DNA of 64,000 bases from FEN-1219 sp963744305 (GCA_963744305.1 CAVUTF010000040.1:248001-312000), one strand, 5' to 3'; counted from the stretch's first letter, positions 1 through 9,575 are shown. Translations and numbers: made by a program. The notes: generated by a model from the sequence alone, not told the origin.

Positions 1-150
1 GCGCTGTTGTACGTCGCGATATCGGGCGGTCAATCGGTGCCGTGGGCGTACATCCTTGCGCACGCCCTGAAGGTGCTCGGCGGCGCGCTCGGGGGCTTGC
101 TCGCGCAAAAACGCGCGAGCAGCGCCGCACCCATGGCACGCGCCGCGTGA
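1..150 (+). CDS. C-terminal end of a small hydrophobic protein (partial)
   Basis: The first frame is open from the window edge to a TGA at 148-150 and gives the last 49 residues of a protein whose start lies outside. The visible part has a hydrophobic helix containing VPWAYILAHALKVLGGALGG, followed by a short Ala-rich basic tail, so it is probably a membrane protein. The stop overlaps the GTG start of the next gene (GTGA), which suggests co-transcription and translational coupling. The family is not recognisable from this fragment. Confidence 0.5.
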   Translation, partial: ALLYVAISGGQSVPWAYILAHALKVLGGALGGLLAQKRASSAAPMARAA

Positions 151-617
151 CGGCGACTTGGGAAGACAAAGTTTCCGGGCGTACGTGCCCATTCGACCGG
201 CCGCGCGCCGATTACGACGACCAGATCTATCTCGTGCGCAAGCTTTCGGTGTCGTCGCTGTACCTGGCTCGCAACCAGACGTATCGCGGCCACTGCATGC
301 TGATTTTCGACTTGGGCCACGTGCTGCGGATCGACCAGCTCAGCCCCGAGGCGTGGGCCGCGCAAGCCACCGATATCAAGCTGGCGCAGACCGCAGTGTT
401 CGCGGCCGTCGCGCCCGATCACATCAACGTCGCGAGCCTCGGCAATGTAGTCCCGCATTTGCACTGGCACATCGTGCCGCGCTACAAGAACGATCCGCGC
501 TGGGGCGATCCGATCTGGACACCCAACATGCCCACGACGAGGCTCGCCGAGTCTGAGTACGCCGAGCTCGCTGCCAAGATCGCGGCCGCGGTCGATCGGC
601 AGATCCGCGCTGGCTGA
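147..617 (+). CDS. HIT-family nucleotide hydrolase/transferase
   Basis: A 156-residue histidine-triad protein. The motif HLHWHIVPRY at residues 104-113 is the HxHxHxxP active site; family members hydrolyse or transfer nucleoside monophosphates from dinucleoside polyphosphates or AMP-amides. An upstream ATG would lengthen the protein by 35 Arg-rich residues that look like out-of-frame translation of the preceding gene. I therefore take the GTG at 147, which overlaps the previous stop as GTGA and gives the usual HIT length. The substrate cannot be told from sequence. A second, truncated HIT fragment occurs near 58.7 kb. Confidence 0.85.
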   Translation: MTATWEDKVSGRTCPFDRPRADYDDQIYLVRKLSVSSLYLARNQTYRGHCMLIFDLGHVLRIDQLSPEAWAAQATDIKLAQTAVFAAVAPDHINVASLGNVVPHLHWHIVPRYKNDPRWGDPIWTPNMPTTRLAESEYAELAAKIAAAVDRQIRAG

Positions 618-724
618 GCGGATGCGGCGCGCTTTCTCGGGTTTGAAGCGCGTACGCCTTGCGGTATTCTGCGACCCTCACCCCGCGACGATCCGCTTCC
701 GATCGAGCAACTACTCGGTGCACC

Positions 725-1048
725 ATGAGTTATGAGATTCTGCTCACAGGCAACGAGCCCATCGACGATTGGACCGTCTGCACGGTTTGCCTGAACGTCG
801 ACCGTACCGCTGCGGTGAGCGCGAAGAAATGGCGGTGCTCCGACTGCGGCAGCGGTACGAGCAACAATTTGCAGCAATCGATGCGCGCCTATCTCCTGGA
901 GAATCCGCCTGACGTTCTGGAATCGAACCTGAAGCAATGGGGTTCCGTGAAGGGCGTTCGTCCCGCGTACAAGATGTTGAAGTCGGCACGGTACAAGTGC
1001 CTGCTCACGCTGAGCAGACGGGAGAGCGGCACTCCGGGAGCGGCATGA
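725..1048 (+). CDS. Small zinc-ribbon-like hypothetical protein
   Basis: A 107-residue cytoplasmic protein with two CxxC pairs: Cys19/Cys22 (CTVC) and Cys38/Cys41 (CSDC). The 15-residue spacing is typical of a zinc ribbon. The rest is mixed charged sequence and I do not recognise the family. The ATG at 725 is chosen because the longer reading has an unlikely Ser/Arg-rich leader. Its TGA overlaps the ATG of the following VOC gene (ATGA at 1045-1048), so the two are probably translated together. A nucleic-acid or protein-binding role is inference only. Confidence 0.6.
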   Translation: MSYEILLTGNEPIDDWTVCTVCLNVDRTAAVSAKKWRCSDCGSGTSNNLQQSMRAYLLENPPDVLESNLKQWGSVKGVRPAYKMLKSARYKCLLTLSRRESGTPGAA

Positions 1049-1458
1049 CGCAGACCTTGCTCGCCGACCGGATCGATCACATCGTGCTCACGGTCGCCGA
1101 CATCGAGGCGACCACACGCTTTTATGAACGAGCGCTCGGGTTCAAGCGGGAGTTCTTCCGCGGTCCGGAAGGCCAGCCGCGGTATGCGCTTTCCTTCGGC
1201 GAGCAGAAGATCAATCTGCAGGATCGTGCCACCGTGACGCCGACCAAGGCCGCGGAGCCGACGCCGGGCTCGGGCGACTTCTGTCTGCTCGCGACGGCGC
1301 CGCTCGACGAGGTACGCGCGCACTTGGAGGCGCTCGGAATCCCGCTCGAGGCCGGTCCTGTGCCGCGGCGCGGCGCGCGTGGCGCGTTGCGATCGATCTA
1401 TTTTCGCGATCCGGACGGTAACCTAGTCGAGGTCGCCGAGTATGTCCGCGAGCCGTGA
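1045..1458 (+). CDS. VOC (glyoxalase/dioxygenase superfamily) protein
   Basis: A 137-residue single-module VOC protein. The N-terminus DRIDHIVLTVADIEATTRFY is the typical first beta-alpha unit, with a metal-ligand-type His in IDHIVLTV. The C-terminal half ends with IYFRDPDGNLVEVAEY, the conserved closing strand carrying the second acidic ligand. Family members include metal-dependent isomerases, dioxygenases and antibiotic-binding proteins; this one resembles the common 'glyoxalase/virulence protein' subgroup and its substrate is unknown. The ATG overlaps the upstream stop by four bases. An earlier in-frame start would give an Arg-rich, non-conserved leader. Confidence 0.8.
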   Translation: MTQTLLADRIDHIVLTVADIEATTRFYERALGFKREFFRGPEGQPRYALSFGEQKINLQDRATVTPTKAAEPTPGSGDFCLLATAPLDEVRAHLEALGIPLEAGPVPRRGARGALRSIYFRDPDGNLVEVAEYVREP

Positions 1459-1555
1459 CTGGGCTCGGGTTGATCTCCCGCGACCATGACGTAGACTCGT
1501 AGCCGACGCGCGCCTAGGGCGCACCGAGCGCCCGAGAATCTTTCGGACGGTGACG

Positions 1556-1951
1556 ATGGCGAAAAGGTTATCGGCGAGCGCAGCGCAACAGCGCTTCCGC
1601 AAGCTCGAGGCGATCTGTCTCGCCTTGCCGGATGCTCAGCAGACGGTCAGCGGCGATCATGCTACCTATCGCGTGCGCGGCAAGGTGTTCGCGTACTTCC
1701 TGAACGACCATCATGGCGACGGCATTGTTTCCGTGTGCGTGAAGTCCGAGCTGGGAGAGAACGTCGATCGCGCGCGACTCGACCCCGACCGGTTCTATTT
1801 ACCGGATTACATCGGGCCGCGCGGCTGGTTCGGCCTGCGACTCGACCGCGGCCGCGTCGATTGGCGGGAAGTCGCCGAAGTCGTCGAGCGGAGCTTTCGG
1901 CTGAGCGCGCCGAAAACCGTGCTCCGGAAGCTCGACGGCACCGCCGCGTGA
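1556..1951 (+). CDS. MmcQ/YjbR-family protein
   Basis: A 131-residue protein of the MmcQ/YjbR fold, a small double-wing DNA-binding-like domain of unknown function. Typical features are the opening helix with RKLEAICLALPDA, a central strand pair around KVFAYF, and YIGPRGWFGLRLD near residue 82. GGACGG about five bases upstream supports the ATG at 1556; a GTG at 1550 would add two residues but lies inside that ribosome site. It follows the VOC gene by about 100 bases and may have its own promoter. Its job in the cell is not known. Confidence 0.8.
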   Translation: MAKRLSASAAQQRFRKLEAICLALPDAQQTVSGDHATYRVRGKVFAYFLNDHHGDGIVSVCVKSELGENVDRARLDPDRFYLPDYIGPRGWFGLRLDRGRVDWREVAEVVERSFRLSAPKTVLRKLDGTAA

Positions 1952-2014
1952 CTTCTAGGTTTCGCTAGCTCGATAATCGGGCGCATTCGGCAGCGCGTAC
2001 GGGAGTAAACAACG

Positions 2015-2446
2015 ATGGCGTGGTGGGGTTGGGCCGTGATCGGCACTCTGTTGCTGTGCGCCGAGCTCTTCGCGATCGACGCCCAGTTCTACCTGATCTT
2101 CATCGGCGCCGGCGCGATCGTCGTCGGCTTGATCGGGCTTGCAGGCATCGATTTCCCGATCTGGGCGCAGTGGCTGTTGTTCGCCGTGTTGTCGATCACT
2201 GCGATGGTGACGGTGCGGCGCCACCTCTACGAGAGGCTGCGGTCGCAGACCACGGCGCACGTCGACACTGACGTCAACCGCCGTGTGCTTATCCCGCAGG
2301 AGCTCGCCCCCGGCAGGTCCAGTCGCGTGGAATACCGGGGCAGCGGTTGGACGGCCGTGAACATCGGCGACCAAGTCATCCCGGCGGGCTCGGAGGTGCG
2401 GATCGACTCTGTCGACGGCCTCACGTTGAATGTCCGCCTCCAATAG
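2015..2446 (+). CDS. nfeD: NfeD-like membrane protein
   Basis: A 143-residue short-form NfeD protein. Residues 1-68 form two to three membrane helices (AWWGWAVIGTLLLCAELFAI, then IFIGAGAIVVGLIGL and WLLFAVLSITAMV). Residues 85-143 form the small OB-fold domain with GSGWTAVN and GSEVRIDSVDGLTLNVRL. NfeD1b-type proteins are nearly always encoded beside an SPFH protein and are thought to work with it in membrane microdomain or protein quality control. That pairing holds here: qmcA starts 16 bases after this stop. A GGGAG element precedes the ATG. Confidence 0.88.
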   Translation: MAWWGWAVIGTLLLCAELFAIDAQFYLIFIGAGAIVVGLIGLAGIDFPIWAQWLLFAVLSITAMVTVRRHLYERLRSQTTAHVDTDVNRRVLIPQELAPGRSSRVEYRGSGWTAVNIGDQVIPAGSEVRIDSVDGLTLNVRLQ

Positions 2447-2462
2447 CCTTCAGGGGAAACCG

Positions 2463-3413
2463 ATGGATCAAGCAGTGTTCTTCTTCGCGCTCGCGGTCGC
2501 CGTGCTCGCGATCATCATTCTCGCCAAGACGGCGATCGTCGTGCCGCAGCAGAGCGCCTATATCGTCGAAAGACTGGGCAAGTACAGCAACACGCTGTCC
2601 GCCGGTTTTCACATTTTGTTTCCGTTCATCGACCGGGTCGCATACAAGCACAGCCTCAAGGAGCAGGCCCTCGATATCCCGGAGCAGGTGTGCATCACGA
2701 AGGACAACGTGCAGGTCGGTATCGACGGCGTTCTCTACATGCAGGTCCTCGAGCCGGCGCGCGCATCGTATGGTATCGCGGACTACTACTTCGCGATCTC
2801 GCAGCTCGCCCAGACCACGTTGCGCAGCGAGATCGGCAAGATCGATCTCGACCGCACGTTCGAGGAGCGCGGGAAGATCAACGTCAACGTCGTGAGCGAG
2901 CTCGACAAGGCCTCCGAGCCTTGGGGCGTGAAGGTGCTGCGCTACGAGATCAAGAACATCAATCCGCCGCGCGACGTCATTCAAGCGATGGAAAAGCAAA
3001 TGCGCGCGGAGCGAGAGAAGCGCGCCGTCGTGCTCACGTCCGAAGGCGAGCGCGACGCCAAGATCAATCAGGCGGAAGGCGAGAAGCAGCGCGTCATCAA
3101 GGAGTCCGAAGCCAACCGGCAGCAGCAGATCAACGAAGCGGCCGGCGAGGCGGAGGCGATCTTGGCCGTTGCGACGGCCACGGCTGAAGGCTTGCGCCGA
3201 GTGGCCGAAGCCGTGAGCTCGACCGGCGGCCGCGAGGCGATGCAGCTGCGCGTCGCGGAGGAGTACGTCGCGCAGTTCGGCCACCTCGCGAGAAGCGCGA
3301 ATACTCTCGTGGTTCCCGCCAATTTGAGCGACATCGCGAGCATGATCGCGATGGCGACGAGAGTTTTCGAGCAAGGCAGGAGCACCGCGGGCACGACCCC
3401 GAGCCCGCGTTGA
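2463..3413 (+). CDS. qmcA: SPFH/band-7 membrane protein, QmcA-like
   Basis: A 316-residue stomatin/prohibitin-like protein. It has one N-terminal membrane helix (FFFALAVAVLAIIILAKTAI), then the SPFH domain from about residue 25 (VPQQSAYIVERLGKYSNTL) to about 190. An Ala/Glu-rich coiled coil follows (ERDAKINQAEGEKQRV, EANRQQQINEAAGEAEAI) and a short C-terminal segment. QmcA-type proteins oligomerise at the inner membrane and are linked to FtsH quality control. The start at 2463 follows a good CAGGGGAA ribosome site and lies just after nfeD, so the two form an operon. The frame stays open after the stop for about 50 codons (to about 3572), without a convincing start. Confidence 0.9.
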   Translation: MDQAVFFFALAVAVLAIIILAKTAIVVPQQSAYIVERLGKYSNTLSAGFHILFPFIDRVAYKHSLKEQALDIPEQVCITKDNVQVGIDGVLYMQVLEPARASYGIADYYFAISQLAQTTLRSEIGKIDLDRTFEERGKINVNVVSELDKASEPWGVKVLRYEIKNINPPRDVIQAMEKQMRAEREKRAVVLTSEGERDAKINQAEGEKQRVIKESEANRQQQINEAAGEAEAILAVATATAEGLRRVAEAVSSTGGREAMQLRVAEEYVAQFGHLARSANTLVVPANLSDIASMIAMATRVFEQGRSTAGTTPSPR

Positions 3414-3633
3414 GGGGCAGGAGATGGACGTGTTCAAGAAGCTCCGAAGCGCGATCTCGACAGGCTGCCGAAACTGAACTTCTCTCTGGCCTTCGTGACC
3501 AAGCAGGAAGAGGTCGATGCCCTTGCGAAGTCGATTCGAGCGAAGAGGGATTCGACCGAAGGGAAGATGCGGTGAGATCAATCGCGATTCGGGTTGGCGG
3601 GCGCTGAACGCCGCCGGGTTCGAGGGTATGCGC

Positions 3634-3738
3634 ATGGTGGCGATCGACGATGATTGGTCCGCATTGCGTTTTCGGCGCAGAGAGTTCATCAAACGTGCAG
3701 ACGCGGATCCGAAGAAAGGCCGCAAGCCGCTGCGTTAG
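3634..3738 (+). CDS. Possible 34-residue small protein
   Basis: A short ORF starting at an ATG seven bases after GAGGG. It encodes a strongly charged peptide (VAIDDDWSALRFRRREFIKR, then a Lys/Arg-rich end). Its TAG overlaps a GTG that is in frame with the next gene (TAGTGATG), an arrangement typical of translational coupling. This interval, 3414-3740, otherwise holds only a short open stretch continuing the qmcA frame and a 17-codon ORF at 3424. No family is recognised. It may be a real small protein, a leader for the gene after it, or the remnant of a lost gene. Confidence 0.28.
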   Translation: MVAIDDDWSALRFRRREFIKRADADPKKGRKPLR

Positions 3739-3740
3739 TG

Positions 3741-4079
3741 ATGATTGGCCTAGGATCTTTCATAGGCGTCTTCTGGATTCTAGGTCTCACCATCCTCGGC
3801 GCGTCCTCGCTCACTTATCATCACGCGATCTGGGACACGAAGCGGTATCTCAAGCACCACCACCCCGAAACGTGGCGTACGCAGATCGGCGACTTCGAGC
3901 TCAAGCGCCCGTTCTTGTCCTCCTATCGATTGCGCATGTTCGTTCATGAGAATCGGCACTTGCCGCTCTTGGATCCGGTGCTGAACCGCAAGATCAAGAT
4001 CGTCTGGGCCACGTATTTCGGAATCGGCACGGGCGGCGTGATGATCGGCGTCGGCAGCCTAGCGCTCGCTTTCCAGTAA
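3741..4079 (+). CDS. Small membrane protein of unknown function
   Basis: A 112-residue protein with a hydrophobic helix at each end: about residues 3-23 (GLGSFIGVFWILGLTILGAS) and 90-112 (TYFGIGTGGVMIGVGSLAL). Between them is a basic, His-rich cytoplasmic or periplasmic loop with YLKHHHPETW and LRMFVHENRHLPLLD. I do not recognise the family. The ATG at 3741 directly follows the preceding small ORF; a GTG at 3738 is equally possible. The VOC gene follows after five bases, so the three ORFs may form one transcript. Confidence 0.55.
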   Translation: MIGLGSFIGVFWILGLTILGASSLTYHHAIWDTKRYLKHHHPETWRTQIGDFELKRPFLSSYRLRMFVHENRHLPLLDPVLNRKIKIVWATYFGIGTGGVMIGVGSLALAFQ

Positions 4080-4084
4080 CGCAG

Positions 4085-4450
4085 ATGGTGAAGCTCGATC
4101 ACCTAACGCTGTTCGTTCAGGACGTCGAGCTGTCACGGGATTGGTACGTCAATATTCTCGCGTTGCGCGTCGAGTTCGACGTCCCGGCCGTCCAAGCGGT
4201 CGCCCTGCAGGATACCGACGGCTTCGGCCTATTTCTGCAGGAACGCTCGATGAGAAAGTTCGCGCCCTCGTGCGTGCTCACGTTCCAGGTGGACGACGTC
4301 GAAGCGAAATGCCGCGAGCTAGCGGCCTTAGGGATAGATCTGGACGCCCCGCCGCAAAAGCTCGCATGGGGGTACGGCGCGGAGATCACGGACCCCGACG
4401 GTTACGTTATTCGGCTCTGGGACGAGCGATCGATGCGGGAGAAGGGCTGA
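4085..4450 (+). CDS. VOC-family protein
   Basis: A 121-residue VOC domain protein. It begins VKLDHLTLFVQDVELSRDWY, the standard first module strand and helix with a ligand-type His. It ends YGAEITDPDGYVIRLWDE, the conserved closing strand. Proteins of this size act as dimers and often bind a metal or small hydrophobic ligand; whether this one is an enzyme is open. It is separate in sequence from the VOC protein at 1045. It lies between a small membrane protein and a lipoprotein, neither of which suggests a pathway. Confidence 0.78.
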   Translation: MVKLDHLTLFVQDVELSRDWYVNILALRVEFDVPAVQAVALQDTDGFGLFLQERSMRKFAPSCVLTFQVDDVEAKCRELAALGIDLDAPPQKLAWGYGAEITDPDGYVIRLWDERSMREKG

Positions 4451-4460
4451 CGCCGGCGTC

Positions 4461-4865
4461 ATGCTCAACCGCGCTTGGTTGATGGTCGCTGTGCTCTGCA
4501 CCGGGTGCGATCGGGAGCGCACGCCCACCATCGCCGGGGCTGCGCCGTCTGGCGCCGAGCAGCTCGTGAACCGCGTCTGGACGCAATCCGCAACCGCCGG
4601 CCTGCCAGGTGTCATGCGCATATTCTTGAGCGACGGAACGCTCGTGCAGGACTCGTGCTGGGAGACCCATCGCTTGTCCCGGTGGAGCTTGGGCCCGGCG
4701 GGAGTGCTCACCTGGGACGAGGACGGCCGTTCGATCACGGCTGACCTGGTCGCCGTCGACGAGCAGGAGCTCGTTCTGCGGCTACATCTCGTCGCTGGCG
4801 CCGTAGAGGACCAGCGGTTCGTGCCGGCCGCCGCGCCGTACGTCTGTCCCGACCTGCCGCGCTAG
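4461..4865 (+). CDS. Probable exported lipoprotein of unknown function
   Basis: A 134-residue protein with a short hydrophobic leader ending LCTGC. This resembles a lipobox with Cys16 as the lipidated residue, although the -3 position is Cys rather than the usual Leu. The mature part is a small beta-rich domain (VMRIFLSDGTLVQDSCWE, RWSLGPAGVLTWDEDGRSI) with two further Cys residues. No known family is recognised. It ends at 4865, overlapping by four bases the end of the convergent alkylation-repair gene. Confidence 0.55.
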   Translation: MLNRAWLMVAVLCTGCDRERTPTIAGAAPSGAEQLVNRVWTQSATAGLPGVMRIFLSDGTLVQDSCWETHRLSRWSLGPAGVLTWDEDGRSITADLVAVDEQELVLRLHLVAGAVEDQRFVPAAAPYVCPDLPR

Positions 4866-5626
4866 ATCGCGCCGTCGAGGTACGCCCTGCGGCGCTCGGG
4901 CGGAAACTTCTCGATCGCGTACCGCAGCATCGTGCGCGGCATCTGCCGATAGTGAGCGCGCAGGAAGCGCTCTTCGACGGCGCGGTTGCGATTGCCGACT
5001 TCGCGCAGCATCCAGCCGACCGCCTTGTGGATCAGATCTTGCTCGTCGCGCAGCAACAGCTTTGCGATCGCGAGCGCGTCGTCGAAAAAGCCGCGTTTGA
5101 TGAACCAGAAGGTTGCGATGATCGCCACGCGCCGCTCCCAGAGATTGGACGAACGGGCGAGATCGTAGAGAGCGGCGCGGTCGCGGTGCTCGAGATGCGC
5201 GCCGACGATGTCGCGCGCAGAAGAATCGACCAAATCCCAGTTGTTGACGCACGTCCTTATGCGCTTTCGATACTCCTCGTAAATTCGCGTCTGTTCTTCC
5301 TCCGTGCCGCGCGCGAAGCGATCGACGAGCATCAGCAGAGCAAGCAGCCGCTCCTCGTGCAACGGCGAGCGCAGTAGCGCGAACGCAGCCGAAAGCGGAG
5401 CTGCACGGAACTCGCGCGCGACCTTGCGCACGTCGGGTACACGTACGCCGAGGAAGCGGTCGCCTTCGCCGTACTCGCCGGGTCCCGTCTTGAAGAAACG
5501 CTGCGACGATCCCGCGATGAGTGGGTCGGCCAGCGATTCGAGCCGCGCGCGAATGTCCGCGACGCCTACGGTCGATCGTCGACGCTGTACGTCGCGGCTT
5601 TGCCGGGCTACTGGGCGGCGACCCAA
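4862..5626 (-). CDS. DNA alkylation repair (AlkD-like) protein
   Basis: A HEAT-repeat protein of the DNA-alkylation-repair family, which includes AlkD glycosylases that remove cationic alkylated bases without flipping them out. Typical segments are GEGDRFLGVRVPDVRKVAR, CVNNWDLVDSSARDIVG and FIKRGFFDDALAIAKLLL, followed by DLIHKAVGWMLREVG. The only usable start codon in frame is TTG at 5626, overlapping the end of the DUF885 gene by 19 bases and giving 254 residues. No ATG or GTG lies near the expected N-terminus (ADIRARLESLADP). It may be translated by coupling with the upstream gene. Confidence 0.85.
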   Translation of the reverse strand: MGRRPVARQSRDVQRRRSTVGVADIRARLESLADPLIAGSSQRFFKTGPGEYGEGDRFLGVRVPDVRKVAREFRAAPLSAAFALLRSPLHEERLLALLMLVDRFARGTEEEQTRIYEEYRKRIRTCVNNWDLVDSSARDIVGAHLEHRDRAALYDLARSSNLWERRVAIIATFWFIKRGFFDDALAIAKLLLRDEQDLIHKAVGWMLREVGNRNRAVEERFLRAHYRQMPRTMLRYAIEKFPPERRRAYLDGAI

Positions 5627-7435
5627 TCGTTCACGCGCCGCTCGAGAATGGCGAGCGGCATTGCGCCGCCGCCGAGCACTGCGTCATGGAAGCCACGGAT
5701 GTCGAACTTGTCGCCGAGCGCGGCCTGGGCATTTGCGCGCAGCTTCAGTATCTCGAGCATGCCGATCTTGTAGGCCGTTGCTTGGCCGGGATTCACGATG
5801 TAGCGACGCACCTCGGCGCGAGCCTGCCCCTCGGCGTTCGGCGAGTTCGCGATGAAGTACTGGACTGCGTCCTCCTCCGTCCACTGTTTCGCGTGCAAGC
5901 CGGTATCGACAACGAGCCTGATCGCGCGCCAGATCTCTGCGCCGAGCCTGCCGAAATCCGCGTACGGGTCCTCGTAAGCGCCCATCTCCTTCGCCAGCCG
6001 TTCCGCGTAAAGGCCCCAGCCTTCCGTGTACGCGGTGAAGAAGCTCTGCGTGCGGAATTGCGGCACGCCCGTAAGCTCCTGCGCGATCGCGATCTGCATG
6101 TGATGTCCCGGGATGCCCTCGTGATAGGCGATCGACTCCATCGTCGGCTTCGGCATAGAGCTCATGTCGATCAAGTGCGCGTAGTAGACGCCCGGCCGCG
6201 AGCCGTCAGGAGTGCCCGGGACATAGTGTTGAGCGGCACCGGGCAGCTCGCGAAATGCTTCGACCCGCTTCACGACGATGCCCGCTTTCGGCAAGAGGCC
6301 GAAGAAGTCCGGCAAACGGCTCTGGATGCGCGTCGAAGTGGTCGCGCGCGGCCTGGAGGTAGGCCTCGCGTCCTTCGTCGGTGCTCGGAAAGTAGAACTG
6401 CGGGTTCTCGCGGACGAACGTGAAGAACTCCTGCAACGTGCCAGTAAACCCCACCTTGTCCTTGATCGCTTCCATCTCGGTCTTGATACGAGCGACCTCG
6501 CTCAAGCCTAGAGCGTGGATCTCCTCCGCAGTCATCTTCGTCGTCGTCGACGAGGCGAGCCGTTGCTCGTAGAAGGCCGTGCCTTCCGGCAATTTCCAGA
6601 CGCCGGTTGCGATCTCATCCGCATTCGGCAGGTCTGTTTCGGCGAAAGCGATCAGCGCCTCGTAGGCGGGCTTGAAGCGCTCGATGAGTGCGGTGCGCGC
6701 GCCTTCGCGCAGGGCTTCGGCGCGCGCGGCGTCGATTTTGCCGCTCGCGACGAGCGCGTCGATTTTCGCCTGTGCGTCCTTCCAGAGCGGCGCGTCGCCG
6801 TCGCCTTCGAACGGTGCGCCTGTGATGAGCGCGCGCGCCTGAGCGACCACCGCGGCGTACGCAAATCGAGGCGCATGAACACCTTCCTCTGCGGCGAGCT
6901 TCGCACGCTCGACGCTTTGATCTAGTGCTCGGGCAATCTCGCCGATGCGCGCGTTATAGGCCTCCATGTCGGCTGCTTCGTCGACGCGGTGAAAGTTCAG
7001 GAGGACTTGCGGCAGGCCGGTATGCGGGCCATCCATTTGGTCGAAGATATAGCCGCGCCTACGAAACGGCCTCGCGCTCTCCGCATCTTCGAGAGCGTAG
7101 AGCCATAGGTCGTACGAGATCTTCGCTTCGGGCGTCAACAGCGCATAGTCGAAGCTTTGCTGCAGGTCTTCGACGGTTGCTCGATACCAATCGAGTTGGG
7201 CGTCTTGAGCGGCCTCCGACACATCGTCGATCTTGTCGTAGTCATCCTTGCGCCCGAGCACCGTTTTGCGGATCGGACTGAAGTCGAGCTGCTCCTCGAA
7301 GCGCGCGTCGAACCACTGATTGAGGCGCTCCGTTTCCTGCGCGAGTGGCTGCGTGTCTTGCGGGAGACGCTCGGCGTTGTCGCAACCCGCGAGCACGCCC
7401 ACCCAAAGTAACAGCGTTGCCACTTGCCCGCGCAT
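5608..7435 (-). CDS. DUF885-family metallopeptidase lipoprotein, frameshifted
   Basis: A roughly 609-residue exported protein read in two frames. The N-terminal frame (7435 to about 6318) opens with a lipoprotein signal ending LAGC. The C-terminal frame (about 6315 to 5608) contains the zinc-peptidase motif AYHEGIPGHHMQ (HExxPGHH) and the conserved YTEGWGLYAERLAKEMG. The two frames join around 6318, where the sequence should run from DHFDA into a segment ending RLPDFFGLLP; one base is missing. Similarity is good on both sides, so a sequencing error is more likely than decay. DUF885 proteins are periplasmic or membrane-anchored peptidases of poorly known substrate. The ATG lies 16 bases after the ygiQ stop. 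Confidence 0.85.
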
Positions 7436-7450
7436 AGCTGGTCTCCGAGA

Positions 7451-9575
7451 TCAGCGCACGTGTTGTGTTCGAAACGGCTTCTTGCCACGCGCGAGCGCGC
7501 GGTGTCCTTCGGGGCGGCTGCCGGTGCCTTTCGGCTGGAAACGCGGCACGAGATGCTGCTTGCCGTTGCCGATCAAATCCCTGCGACCCATGCGCTTCAG
7601 CGCCGCACGCAGCATAGGCCAGTTGTTCGCGTCGTGGTAGCGCAGGAACGCCTTGTGCAGCCGCCGGATCTTGAGCCCTTTCGGCACATGCACTTCTTCC
7701 GAATCGCGCGTGACGCGGCGCAGCGGATTCTTGCCCGAGTGATACATCGCCGTTGCAGTTGCCATCGGACCCGGCAGGAATGCCTGCACCTGGTCCGCGC
7801 GGTAGCCGTTCTGTTTCAACCACAGCGCGAGCTCGAGCATGTCCTCGATCGGTCGTGCCCGGATGTGCGGCGATGAAGTACGGAATCAGATACTGCTCTT
7901 TGCCCGCGGCCTTCGAATAGCGGTCGAAGAGCTGCTTGAATCGGTAGTACGCGCCGACACCGGGCTTCATCATTTTCGCCAGCGGGCCCTCGGATATTGC
8001 CTCGGGAGCGATCTTCAAATAGCCGCCCGTATGGTGCTGTGCAAGCTCCTTCACGTACTCGGGCGATTCGATCGCGAGGTCGTAGCGCACGCCCGAGGCG
8101 ATCAGCACCTTCTTGACGCCTTGCAGTGCGCGGGCGCGCTTGTAAAGCTTGATCAGCGGCGCGTGATCGGTATTCAGGTTGGGGCAAACCGACGGGTAGA
8201 CGCAGGACGGGCGCCGGCACGCGGCTTCGATCTCGCGGCTCTTGCAGGCCAGCCGATACATGTTGGCCGTCGGTCCGCCAAGGTCGGAGATCACGCCCGT
8301 GAAGCCGGGCACGGAGTCTCGAATCGTCTCGATCTCACGCAGCACTGAGTCCTCGCTGCGGTTCTGGATGATCCGGCCCTCATGCTCGGTAATCGAGCAG
8401 AACGTGCAGCCGCCGAAACATCCGCGCTGGATCGTAACGGAGAAGCGAATCATCTCGTATGCCGGGATCTTTGCGCCGGTGTATGCGGGATGCGGGCGCC
8501 GCGCGTACGGCAGCTCGTAGATCCTATCCATTTCCTCGATGTTGAGCGGCACTGGCGGCGGATTGAGCCACACGTCGCTCGCGCCGTGCTGCTGCACGAG
8601 CGCGCGCGCGTTGCCGGGATTCGATTCCATGTGCAGGATCCGCGACGCGTGCGCGTACAGCACGGCGTCGTCGCGCACCTGCTCATAGCTCGGGAGACGG
8701 ATATAGCTGCGCGCGCGATCGGCCGTCGGCACGCGCCTCGTGAAACGCACGACGTTGACGCCTGGCTCGAGCGTGGACTTGCGTGCTGCCGCGGCGATTT
8801 CCGCTTCCATCGCGTAGGGATCGGGATGCTTGCCGACGGGGCCCGGCGTATCGAGATGCGTCGAGTCGATCTCGGTCCAGCCGTCGCTCGCCGCCGTGCC
8901 GAGAAACGCGGTGCCGCGAACGTCCCTGATCTCGCCCGGTTGCTCGCCGGCCGCGAGGCGATGCGCGATCTCGACGATCTGCCGCTCACCGTTGCCGAAT
9001 ACGAGCAGGTCGGCGCGAGCGTCGAGTAGAATCGATCTGCGCACCTTTTCCTGCCAGTAGTCGAAGTGCGCGATGCGGCGCAGGCTGGCCTCGATGCCGC
9101 CGATCACGATCGGCGTATCCGCAAACGCCTCGCGCACGCGCTGCGCATAGACGATCACGCTGCGATCCGGCCGCTGGCCGCCTTGGCCATGCGGTGTGTA
9201 CGCATCGTCGCGCCGCACGCGCCGGTCGGCCGTGTAGCGATTCACCATCGAATCCATGTTGCCGGCCGTGATGCCGAAGAAGAGCGCTGGTGGCCCAAGC
9301 GGCTCGAAATCGCGCGTCGAACGCCAATCGGGTTGCGCGATGATACCGACGCGAAAGCCCTGCGCCTCGAGAACGCGGCCGACGATGGCCATGCCGAAGC
9401 TTGGATGGTCGACGTAAGCATCGCCCGTCACGAGAATCACGTCGCACTGGTCCCAGCCGAGCGTGTCCATTTCCTCGCGCGACATCGGCAGGAACGGCGC
9501 CGGCGTGAGCCGGTGCGCCCAATACTTGCGGTACCCGAAGAGCTCGGGTGCCGTTAGGCAAGCGCTGAGGTTCAT
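7451..9575 (-). CDS. ygiQ: YgiQ-family (UPF0313) radical SAM protein, frameshifted
   Basis: A radical SAM protein of about 707 residues in the YgiQ family, whose reaction is unknown. The N-terminal half has the family block YRKYWAHRLTPAPFLPMSRE and a cobalamin-binding-like segment. The 4Fe-4S motif is GCFGGCTFCSITEHEGR (CxxxCxxC), followed by YPSVCPNLNTDH and the C-terminal GLKIRRLHKAFLRYHD. The reading frame shifts near 7851: after YFIAAHPGTTD one extra base must be skipped to reach EDMLELALWLKQNGYRADQV. The ATG at 9575 is preferred to an upstream TTG. The gene lies just upstream of the DUF885 gene. Confidence 0.9.
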
